Shown here: piece after piece, positions 23,601-35,600 of the stretch
How positions within the stretch are numbered: the stretch's first letter is position 1
Layout: the number at the start of each line of letters is the position of its first letter
NCBI RefSeq assembly: GCF_014633365.1
Contig: NC_068352.1
Span: 21,919,310 to 21,983,309 of the forward strand
Reading direction: 5' to 3'
Origin: Diospyros lotus
Taxonomy: Eukaryota > Streptophyta > Magnoliopsida > Ericales > Ebenaceae
Length of the DNA: 64,000 nt
The notes under the pieces: model-generated
What the model was told of the DNA's origin: nothing
Databases searched by the model: none
Seen by the model: the letters and a program-made list of their open reading frames with translations, nothing else
Program-made: the position numbers and the translations under genes

Positions 23601-26600
23601 TATTTTTAATTTGTTTTTGAATTCCTAGAGTCTAGAAGAAAGCTAAGGGCTGCTCATGTATATATATTCAGTAGACGATCAGATGCAAAGTAGTGATTGA
23701 ATTCGTTCTACTCAATCTCATTTTCACTTAGATTATTTTTATCTATGTGTCTAATTTGTTCAGAAAGTTTCCTAAACACTATAGGAAAGTTTCTTAAACA
23801 CTGATTTAGAAATTTCCAAAAAACTGAAGATATGATTGGCTTCTAAGCTAAGGATAGTTTGACTAACAACTCTGTCTGAGATGCTAGCCAAGTTTCCTTA
23901 TGTCTTCCTTTGGAAACCAGCCATCTTTTCCTTCGGGAACCAACATAAAGTTCCAAGATCCAACACGACCTTTATATGAACAATGTTTGATGAGATGGCG
24001 GTGAATGAAGATAATTGATATAGTCATATTCCATCACATAAGAAATAAGTGTTTATAGTTTATACTACATTTTACATTTTCTTGAACTTTCTAACATATA
24101 TTAAGACCTTTCTTATTCTCAAACATGTTCTTATAATAAAAGAGAGAAATAGCACAACTGTTAGAAATTTCTTATATTGCTCAAATAAAGCTGCTTTTCA
24201 ATGAGTTTCAGTGGAAGTAAAGAATTTTAGGTTTCAAGTAATGTTTTCTTCTTTTATTATACATATCTCTATATGAGAGTAAGGGTTTAAAAAAGCCCTA
24301 TGCATCCTAGTCCATGTAAGATAGATGTGAGCTAATTTTATATGTTCTTTTAATCTCTTCAGACACTAAACCCTCATAATTAGTTGAGTTAACTGGTGCA
24401 TCATCCATTGCATGAATGCTTGAGAGGAAAATGATTTGTCTCTTTTAAGAACTCTTTATTCACAAGGCAAAACAAAGTATTTTGTTTCTTTTGCTTCAAT
24501 ATTTTCTGTAAGATGATCATAGTTTGATGGCATAATTTCATTCCTTCACATTGATGTAAGATAATATTCATCTTTTTTCCTTCAACATGACACTGGACTC
24601 TTACAGAGGGTTTGCCATTAATGATAATGTTTCCAAACTTGGCATGCAAGTTCACACTTAAAGATGCCCAGGTCATTGATTTAGTGTGTAATCAATCAGA
24701 ATTAATCAAAGTATTGAGCTTGTATATCTGCATTTGTAGTCTATATGATAACGCCAACTTGCGGCCAATGGAATCTTTGAATGGAGGGAGCATCAGATTA
24801 TTAACAGTGCCGCTTCTGGAAACTTAAAAGTGTTCTTTGCTACATCACAGGTGTCTCTAGATTTTGTGAAGAGCTTGTATGCAAAGTTTATTGATTGGGA
24901 CAATGAGATGGTTGACGTAGAAACTGGAACTCCAGCCCATGCAGCAAAGTGAGAAATGTGAAACCGTGCATGAGTTTACTCTTAAAAAAGTTTATTTATC
25001 TAAGGTGTGGCAATGCATTTGTTGACATATACAATTATATTTATCTAAATTGTGGTAATTTTATATGGCAGCACAGCAATTAGTGAGGACTTGGGGCAAG
25101 TTGAGTATATATTGACAGATAAAACAGGAACACTTACTGAGAATAGAATGATTTTTAAGAGATGCTGTGTCAGTGGCGTTTTCTACGGGAATGAGAATGG
25201 GGATGCTCTAAAAGGTCTGGTTTCTTTCGCCTTTAATGTTTGTCACTAAATTAGTAGTTAACGGAATTGCATGTGGTAGGTGAACGCATGTAGCCCTCAT
25301 TAATGATAAGTTGTTACGGCATAACATTCAACAACGACAACAACAACAATCACAATCCTTAATGCCACTAGGTGGGCGTCAGATCCTTGGATCTGACGAG
25401 GGTTAATTCAGTGAATCTAGAAGTAAGAGAGAATTGAGAGAGAAATGAGAGAATTCAGAAAGAACGAGAGGATTCAGTCTTTAATTGCCTCCCATCCCCG
25501 TCGTACTACCACCCTCTTATAGGGTTTATCAACTACCTTCAGTTGCAGTAACTGAACCCTAACCTCCCTGGTAACAGCCCACACTTCTAACTGATTTACT
25601 ACAAGAAGGCAACCTCCCAGCCGTTTCTAATCAATCTACACAACGGCAGCCCCCAATTTACAGAATTATCCCTCCTATAGCCTAGGGTCGTGACAAATAC
25701 CCCCTTCTCAAACCACTTCTTGTCCCCAATAAGTAGTAAAGCTGGCTTAGGATGGGTGGATCAACCAATACCAGCCTTGACTGTCTTATTTATCTTCCAA
25801 GTATTGTTTGCAGCCATGGAATGTTCTTCCCCCATCTCAATTCCGTCTTTTAACTCGACGGCTTGAATTGAGTGTAGCTGGACTGCTGGAATCTCTGTTT
25901 CTTCTAGGAGAACGACTTTCTTTCACCTTCTTCCCTTCCTTCTTCTAATCCTTCCATGTGCAGTAGTAGCCTCCAATATTGGTGGCCGGAACTGAATTTG
26001 TCTCCACATTTAAAGCATAACCCTAACTTCCTTCGCTGTTCCATAGTAGAAAATTTAGCTATATTAGAGTTAGGATAATCTTGAGAATTCCCCCGATTTC
26101 CTTCCCCTTGTTGATTGAATGAGGGTTGAACTCCCATGGAGAATGTGTACTTCTTTTCGATCGTTCTCAATGCAAGTTACTAGAGCATGGCTTTCTCTGC
26201 AACATGCTTAACGGCTACTGGCTGCATCATCTTCACTGTTGGCCTTAGCTCATCTTTCAAGCCGCTAATAAAACTTGACACAAAGTAGGGTTCATCTAGG
26301 GTAGAGTAGGAAAGAGTTAACAGGGATTTCAATTCTTCAAACTTGATGTCATGGAAGGGGTCCTAGGGCAAATACACCTTATAGCTACAAGTCTTGGTTT
26401 ATTTTTTGCTTACTTTCGTTATTTCCAAATTGCTGTAATTCTGTTAAATTCCTTGTTGTATTTGCCTTAGTCATATTAGCTGGAAGATTCCCCACGTGGA
26501 GGGAATTAGAATAGGACAAGAAGCGGTTATAACCGCATGGAGGAGGGAATCTGCTGTGGCAGCTTCCACCGTCGAGTGCTATATATTCTCAGCTGGTTAG

Positions 26601-29600
26601 AGTAAGAATCATCAATGAGAAAATCAGAATTGTTTCTCCTCTCTCATTCTTAATTCTCTCTCTCTCTCATTCTCCATTCTCGTCCTCTCCCTCCCTTGCT
26701 TTGTTCCGTTTTGTGTTAGTCGAACCCCACTCCTAACTCAATCTGAGCTAGGATCAGTGGATCTCACGGGGGTACCGTGACAATTTTGTATCAGAGCCAC
26801 CTTTCCTTGGACAACCGAGACGGAAGTCGGTAATGGCAGAAGGTACTCGTATGAAAAACCTAGAATCACAACTCTAGCAAACCAGCTCGGCTACGACCGA
26901 CTGTCAAAATCGGATCGACCAGCTGGAGTTAGGAACTACCCGTAACCATGAGGCTATCATGGCGTTGGACAGGCGAGTGGAGAACTCCATGGATGGAATG
27001 GAGCGGAGGCTGGAAGGGTCCATCGTCCGGGTGCGAGATGAATTGAGTGCTCAAATGCAACAGTTCATGGTTATGTTCGCCTGCTAGAACCTAGTCCGAC
27101 TGTCTCCCGATTTTCCACTCCGAGAGCACACAGAACCAATCCTACAGAGGAATGAAGCTAACGGGGAACGCGGCACCTCGGAGATCGGAGCGGACCTAGA
27201 AGAGGAGCTGACTGGATTGATGGACAGGGCCCGAGACAGGCCTGTTAACCCTCACGCAGGATTTCCGATGCCTCGGATGGATATTCCCACCTTCGAGGGA
27301 ATTAATCCTCGGTGGTGGCTAAGGAAGTGCGTAAGGATGTTTGAGTGGTATGGCATCCCTGAAGGGCAGAGAGTATCCCTGGCTACGACTCATTTTAATG
27401 AAGTGGTGGATGCTTGGTATCAAGGAAGTCTTCGGTAGGGTAGGATTTACGCTTGGGGGGAATTCTCTGAGAAGGTATGTGAGAGGTTCGGGGAAAGAAG
27501 TATGGAGGATGTTGTGGAGGAGTTTAACAAACTGAGGCAGATCAGAAGTGTGGAGAATTACCAAAGGCGCTTTGAGGAACTGAGATCTTTCATGATCCAC
27601 CACAATCCTCACCTCTTGGAGGCTTATTTTGTGTCAAGTTATTTAAGTGGCCTTAATGACGAGCTCTGACCAATGGTGAAGGTGTTGAGACCCCGATCAG
27701 TTGAGCAAGCCTCCGAAAACGCTAGGCTACAGGAGATGGTGGCGGAAGCCTTAATGAAAAAGCAGAGGCAACAAACGAGGGGCGTAGTTGGAGGGCCGCC
27801 TAATGTTGCGGGAAGACACTCCAACCGGGATCAGGTGAGAAGAAGTAGTGGGGTGAGAGGGGTGGCAGGCCCCAACCCAACTTCTTTTGGAGAACAACTA
27901 AGGGAGCAGAGAAGGCTGGCGGGATTGTGTTTCCGGTGTGGAGAGAAATATCATGCGGGCCATCAGTGCAAGAGGCAGATACTGTTGTTGGAAGGTAATG
28001 AGGAGCCTGAACAAGCAGTAACAGAGGAAGAAGAGGAGGAAGAGGCTAAAGAGGATAATGGGGAGATATCTATCCATGCCTTGAAGGGGGTACCTAACAG
28101 CAAAATAATGAAGGTAGAAGGTCGAGTTAAAAGAAAAGGTCTGATGGTCTTAATTGACAGTGGGAGTACCCATAGTTTTTTAGATGAAGGTACGACCAAT
28201 AAGCTGGGGTGTCAGCTCACAGGGACGCCTCCTCTGAGTGTGACCGTGGCCAATGGCCAGCAAGTGATGAGTACATCAGCGTGCAATGGATTTCGCTGGG
28301 AGATGCAGGGCGAATCCTACGAAGCAGACCTCAGATTGTTACAACTGGGGGGATGTGACATGGTGTTGGGGGTGGATTGGATGAAGATAGTAAGTCCGAT
28401 CAGTTTTGATTTTAATCGAATGGAGGTGTCATTTGAAAAGGAAGGAAGGAGGATGATACTGGCAGGAGGCAAAGAAACCGGAGCATGCAAAATGATGACA
28501 GGAAGGAGGTTACAGAAGGTGCTCAAGGGGAAATGGAGTCAGCTAGCCAATCTATTCTCCATCATAACTTCGGAGGAAGTTCCAGGAGGGCATGGAAAGG
28601 CCTACCTAACAATCAGCTCAACTGGGGAGTCCTCTGACCAGGTAAATCACTTAGATTGCATTAATGAATTGTTGGCAGATTATGAGGACCTGTGCATGGA
28701 ACCTAATTCCCTACCTCCTTCCAGACCATATGACCATACCATTCACCTAAAGCCGAACATTGAACCCATTAATGTAAGATCCTATCGGTACCCACCTCTC
28801 CAAAAGACTGAAATAGAGAAAATGGTTCGAGAAATGCTACAACAGTCCCTTATCAGGCCCAGCCAAAGCCCCTTTGCGTCTCCCGTCCTACTAGTCAAAA
28901 AGAAAGATGGGACATGGCGATTTTGTGTGGACTACTGCCAACTCAATGCCATAACCGTTAAAGATAAGTTCCCTATACCCTTGGTGGAAGACCTCTTAGA
29001 TGAACTTCACCACGCCAAAATCTTTTCAAAGCTTGACTTGCGTTAGGGGTATCACCAAATTAGGATGAGACCGGACGATGTACATAAAACAGCCTTTAGG
29101 ACCCATCACGGACATTTTGAGTTCTTGGTAATGCCATTTGGGCTTACCAATGCCCCGGCCACTTTTCAATCCCTAATGAACCGGATATTTGAGCCTTATC
29201 TTCGGAAATTTATTCTTATGTTCTTTGATGATATCTTAGTTTACAGCCCTTCCCTTAGCCAACACCTAATTCACCTCAAAACCACCTTGGAAATCCTCAA
29301 GTCTAACCAGCTTTTCATTAAAAAATCTAAGTGCGCATTTGGTCAAGGGCAAGTGGAGTATTTAGGGCACATTATATCCAAGGGAGGGGTTAGCACGGAT
29401 CGAAAGAAGGTGGAGGCAATGGTGTCCTGGCCGAGGCCTCAGTCCGTGCGAGCTTTGAGGGGATTCCTCGGCTTAATTGGATATTACCGGCGGTTTGTGA
29501 AAAATTATGGAATTATCAGCAAACCACTAACCGAACTGCTTAAAAAGGGAAATTTCAGCTGGGAATTAGAGGCGGAGAGGGCTTTTAAGGAGCTTAAGAA

Positions 29601-32600
29601 AGCCATGAGCAGAGTGCCTTTGTTGGGGCTACTTGATTTTAGCAAGCCCTTTGTCTTGGAGACTGATGCGTGTGGAACGGGAGTGGGGGCAGTCCTGGTG
29701 CAGGAAGGGAGGCCCCTGGCATTCTTGAGCCAAGCTTTGGGTCCGCAACATGTGGGGCTGAGCATATATGAGAAAGAGTTCATTGCGGTGCTAATGACTG
29801 TTGATAAATGGAGACACTATTTGGAAGCAGGGAGGTTTACGATTAAAACGGATCATGAGAGTTTGAATTTTTTACTACAACAAAAACTACAAACACAGTT
29901 GCAAAGGAAGGGCATGACCAAGTTGATGGGATTGGACTACTTGATACAATATCGAAAAGGGAAAGAAAATGTGGTTGCTGATGCACTATCAAGGTGTCAT
30001 GAGGAGGGGAGTGTGGCGGCCATAACTACTATGATCCCAGAATGGTGCCAACAGGTACTCAAGAGTTATGAGGGGGATACAGCAGTGAAGGAGTTGCTGG
30101 GAAAGTTGGCCATAGGATCAGAGGGAGTTGAAGGATATACGCTGGTGGATGGAATGTTAAGGCATCGGGGCAGGATTGTCATTGGAAACAAAGAAGATCT
30201 CAAGAAGAAAATCCTGCAGTCATTACATGAATCCCCTTTGGGAGGGCACTTGGGCATCCAAAATACTTACCTCCGGGTGAAACAACTCTTCCATTGGCCC
30301 GGGTTGAGAGCTGAGGTAAGAAGGTTTGTGTTGAGTTGTGACATTTGTAGGAGGTGTAAGGATGAGAATGTGGCCTATCCGGGGCTGTTACAACCGCTCC
30401 CGGTGCCTGAGCAAGCTTGGTCTAGCATCTCTATGGATTTCGTTGGGGGCCTGCCCAAATCTAAAGGGAAAGATAGTGTCATGGTGGTGGTTGATCGATT
30501 CACGAAATTTGCTCATTTTATAGGGTTGGCCCACCCTTACACTGCCCAAGAAGTGGCTAGAATTTTCATGGATCAGGTGGCAGCCTTGCATGGGGTTCCC
30601 ACTACTATTATCTCTGACCGAGACAAGGTCTTTACAAGCGCCCTGTGGAAAGAACATATGAAGGCATTGGGTGTTAAGCTAAACATGTCTTCAGCCTATC
30701 ATCCTCAAACGGATGGCAACATTGAACGGGTCAACCAAGGCTTGGAGAATTATTTGAGGTGCATTTGCATCTTGCAGCCCAAGAGTTGGCACAGGTGGCT
30801 GTCTTTAGCCCAATGGTGGTACAACTCCAGCCAACACTCCTCCCTAAAGGTGTCTCCCTTCGAGGCTCTCTTCGGTTATAAGCCTCCTTTACTATCAGCT
30901 TCAGGAGAACATTCCACTGCGGCCTCAGTGGAAGAGTACTTGCAATAGAGAAGAGAGGTATTGCGGTAGCTCAAACAAGAATTGGCCCTGGCTTAGAACA
31001 GAATGAAGCAAGCTGCAGATAAGAAAAGAAGTGATAGGGAATTTGAAGTCGGGGAAAAAGTCTACTTGAGGTTGAGGAGGCACCACCTAAAGGCTATGAC
31101 TAAAAGGCGGGTCTCAAAGCTTGCTCCTAGATATTTTGGCCCTTTTCCCATATTGGAAAGGATAGGAAAGGTGGCCTATCGACTGCAACTTCCTGAAGGA
31201 ACTCGAATCCACCCAGTTTTCCATGTCTTCCTGTTAAAGGCAGCCGTAGGGACTGAGCAAGTGAATCCCGTGATGCCCACTCTTTCTGAGGGAGAGGATA
31301 ACCTGGAAGAATCGGAAGCTATTTTGGATAGGTGAGTAATTCACAATCAAGGGGCCCCGCTCATTCAAGTATTGGTGAAATGGCAGGGGGTGCAGCTGGA
31401 AGCGAGACTTGGGAGTACCTGCCTAGCCTGCTCACACGATTTCCCAGGGCTGCCAGTCTCCTCAACATTTCTTGCGGACAAGAAAGCTCTAAGGAGGGGG
31501 GAATTGTCACGGAAGGGGTCCTAGGGCGAATACACCTTGTAGCTACAAGTCTTGGTTTATTTTTTGCTTACTTTCGTTATTTCCAAATTGCTGTAATTCT
31601 GTTAAATTTCTTGTTGTATTTGCCTTAGTCATATTAGCTGGAAGATTCCCCACGTGGAGGGAATTAGAATAGGACAAGAAGCGGTTATAACCGCATGGAG
31701 GAGGGAATCTATTGTGGCAGCTTCCACCGCCGAGTGCTATATATTCCCAGCTGGTTAGAGTAAGAATCATCAATGAGAAAATTAGAATTGTTTCTCCTCT
31801 CTCATTCTTAATTCTCTCTCTCTCATTTTCCATTCTCGTCCTCTCCCTCCCTTGCTCTGTTCCGTTTTGTGTTAGTCGAACCCCACTCCTACACAATCCG
31901 AGCTAGGATCAGTGGATCTCACGGGGGTATCGTGACACTTGATTAGGTAATCCCCACTGCACCTTCCTGTTTCAATTTGTTGAACTCTTCTACCACATCT
32001 GTCATTGCTCTTTCACCGAAGCAAGCACAAAGTCCTTCCGCAAATTCCTACCAACTCAATTCAGACCTTTCGCCGCTCCACCCTTGGAACCATGCATCCA
32101 CGACGTCATTGAGATACACCACAACTAGATTTACCTTTTAACTCTCGACCACACGAAAATAGTGAAAGTACCTTTCACATCGCTGAATCCACCAACATGG
32201 CTTGCCCCCATCAAATGTCGGTATTTCTAGCCTCGGCATCAGTATATTAACCTAGTCGGTATATCCCCCTCGATTGGAAGCCCCTGTCATGAATTCTGGT
32301 TGATCCGCTATTTCCACAGGATCCAGAGTATGGCTGTGACTCCTTGCTCCTACCAAGATTGGAGCAGTAGCTGTTCTTTGGGGAAAATCAGCCAGCAAAC
32401 TCGCATTGGGCAGCCTCGAAAACAAACGTAGGACAGTGCTCAATTGCTGCCCGAATCCAGCAAACTCCTACTTGAGGTTGGACCCGGACGCCGGTGATCT
32501 CAGCCTTCACGCTTTTCTCCAACGTCACCATCATATCCTTCGTTGCTGCATTCTCGACTCTGCCCCTACTCACCTCTTCCTGCGTTTGGCGGAGGCCGAG

Positions 32601-35600
32601 CTCCACCAACTCAAACCACCCCTCCAATTGTTCTTGAGTGTGTCGAAGGCCCGTCTCCATCGTATCCAAGCGGGCTTCCAATTGCTTCATTCTTATTCCT
32701 TCTGCCATGCCTATTCGATTGCTGATCGCTACCTCCAATTGGCAACGGAATTCCGACCCAATATCGTCGAAATTTGCTTGGGTGTTAAACGTAATTGACA
32801 CCCAAGAAGTGTTGGAATTCAATTGCACCAAGAATCGTCGTATCCACCCTTGGAATTTGCTTGGGTGTTAAACAAAATTGACACTTGAGGCGCTGGAAAT
32901 CAATCGCACTTGTCGCCAATCCTTGGGTCTGCTTCTGTTGTGCTCACCTTCAAAGTTGCAATCGTTGGGATTTAACACTCGCCCAAGCTAGCACCTTCTT
33001 ACCCAATCACCAATTGCAAATTTCAATCGCTGGAATCTTGAACTTGCGCCCTTCGCACTTTCCTTCTTGCCGAAATCCCAGTTCAACCGATAGGGTTCCT
33101 TGTCGTCAAAGCGTCGCTCTAGTATGCTTCCAAATATTGAATCGATGAACCCAACTGCCCTCGCCTATTGCTTCGTCTTCGGTTCTAGCTCCGGTCACGC
33201 CCCTTCGGTCCATTCGTGCCTACTTCGTCAACTCACCTAACTGACCCCTTCGTTGGTGACCAAGATAATCTGGCTTTGATACCACTTTGTCAGATCCTTG
33301 GATTTGACGAGGGTTAATTTAGTGAATCTTGAAGTAAGAGAGAATTGAGAGAGGTTGAGAAAGATTAAGAGAGAAGTGAGAGAATTCATAAAGAACGAGA
33401 GAATTCAGTCTTTAATTGCCTCCCATCCCCTCATACAACCAACCTCTTATAGGGTTTATCAACTACCAGTTACAGTAATTGAACCCTAACCTCCCTGCTA
33501 ATAGCCCACACTTCTAACTGATTTACAACAAGAAGGCAACCCCCCAGCCGTTTCTAATCAATCTATACGACAACAGCCCCCAATTTATAGAATTATCCCT
33601 CTTATAGCCTAGGGTCATGACAGTGGGATGAGCTACATGAATTCTAGACCTATGACCAGCTCTATTCATCGCCATATCCTTTATAAAACCATTATTTCCT
33701 ATGTCATGTTTAATTGTTTCGCACTAGGTTTTCTTTGGTTGTCTTCTCCTCTTTTGCCATAAACTTCCTCCATTTCATCCACTTGCCCTAGGTGTGTTAT
33801 TTGTTACCTTCTCAAATGTCTAAACTATCTTTTGCATCTTATATTCAATAGGTGCCCCTCCAACCTTACTATGTGTGATTTTGTTTCTTGTATGGATGTA
33901 TATCCAGCATTACATCTCATCTAAATTATGCTCATATTTTAGTCATGTGCATAACTGCCTAAACATTTTGAGCCAGACAATTAGTTTTATAGCTATTTGA
34001 TAAAACTTCTTTTTTAGCTTTAATGATCACATAAAATGTTGGACGCACTTATCCACTTTAACCATCATGCCTTGCTTTTATGAGTAATATTCTTCATAAT
34101 CTCTCATTCTTTGTGAATAATTCATCCAATATATCTAATTTCATCTTGTCCAGGATAACTGGATCTCCAAGTCTCACCCAAGGACATCAACCATCTACTT
34201 TTCTTAGAACTTACATTTCACATTTTCAGTTTTTGACCTACTCAACATAAAAAACCTTTGGATTCAAAGGTGTTTCTTCATAATTTAAGCTTATTATTCA
34301 CACCTTCTTTTATCTCAACCAAGACAGTATCATTTGCAAATAGCTTACACCAAGGCATTTCTTCTTGGGTGTGCTCTGTGAGTTCATCCATCATGAAGGC
34401 AATGGGGTAAGGGCTTAATGCTGAATTTTGATGTAATCCAATTGTAATTGAAAAAGCCTCAATATAATCCTTTACAAGTCCTAACACATGTTTATTCTTT
34501 GATGATGCATGTGCTTACAATTAACAGATTATTACTCATTTGTCTATAATTCATGATAGTTGATCCAATGAGTTTTACTTTAGTCTTTGGGTTTTTAAAG
34601 CAATCCTCCTGGGATTTTTTTTGAATATGAGGACCACCTTCAATGCTAGAAGTATGCACTTACCACATTAATGGTGAGGATTGAACAGAAGGTCTACTAT
34701 GTTAAAATCAGTGACCAGGATAACTTTAACTGCTTGTATCCTCAACAGCAAGCAAAATTTTATTTAAGTTTTGGTCTCTTACATTAGTTTAGGGACTTTT
34801 AGCCATTTTGCACATATTTCTTTGCTAGTTTGAGCTGCTAAGACCTTAAGTTTTGTCTGATATAAGGGCATGATAAAAGCCTAATTGTTAACTGGCATAT
34901 TTGCTTTGTTTTTGTAATTTGATATGATATGAGTTTACTCAGTGTGACTGATTATCTGCTGGTATGTTTCTTCTCCCATTGATTTGCTTTACCATCTTGT
35001 GTAAACAGATGTGGAGTTACTGAGTGCTGTTGCAAGTGGCTCTCCTGATGTTATTCGATTCCTCAAGATTATGGCAATATGTAATACAGTGATACCTATA
35101 CAAAGGTGATTTTAGCTTCTCTATTGGGAAATGCTTGCTGGGATTCATATCCATCAAGAATCTCAACTCAATAACATTTTTATTCCATATAGATTATTTG
35201 TCCTCAGTCTGAATGATCTTATTTGAATCTTATTAAATTTATCTGCAGCAAAAGTGGATCTATTTCATACAAGGCACAGTCTCAGGATGAGGAAGCTCTT
35301 GTTCGTGCTGCTGCACACTTGCATATGGTTTTGGTCAATAACAATGTTAATATTCTCGGTATGATGCTGTGTTTTGGTATATGAGGTTTACCTTTGGTAG
35401 TCATGTTGTATAGCTTCCTCCTTTTTGATGTAAGCGCAGAAATCAATTTTAATGGGGCAATAGAACATCATGAGATCCTGGACATTCTGGAATTCACATC
35501 TGATAGGAAAAGGATGTCAGTAGTGGTGAAAGATCGTGGGAGCGGAAGAATTTTCCTCCTATCTAAGGGGGCAGATGAAGCAATCCTTCCTCATGCTCGT

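Larger units (their letters stand above)
26347..31937 (+). mobile_element. Ty3/gypsy chromovirus-like element (G3), full length, nested in G2
   Basis: 5' LTR 26347-26782 and 3' LTR 31505-31937, about 97 percent identical by eye with mostly transition differences. Perfect target duplication CTTGA at 26342-26346 and 31938-31942. Primer-site-like TTGTATCAGAGCC follows the 5' LTR, and AAGGAGGGGGGAA (31491-31503) precedes the 3' LTR. LTRs hold TATATATTC and a CT-rich leader. The interior carries one gag-pol frame in the order gag, protease, RT, RNase H, integrase and a chromodomain-like end. It is the youngest layer of this nest. Confidence 0.95.
25377..33622 (-). mobile_element. Gag-only gypsy LTR element (G2), minus strand, hosting a nested gypsy element
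   Basis: LTRs at 25377-25695 and 33288-33622 (on the plus strand starting CGTCAGATCC and TGTCAGATCC, ending TCGTGACA and TCATGACA). Perfect target duplication GTGGG at 25372-25376 and 33623-33627. Primer site complement GGCTTTGATACCACTT precedes the right LTR, and a polypurine complement ACCCCCTTCTC follows the left one. Without the 5.6-kb insertion at 26347-31937 it is about 2.65 kb. Only gag remnants are found (32831-32388 and 26170-25904 on the minus strand). A third gag-only gypsy element in this gene. Confidence 0.92.
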
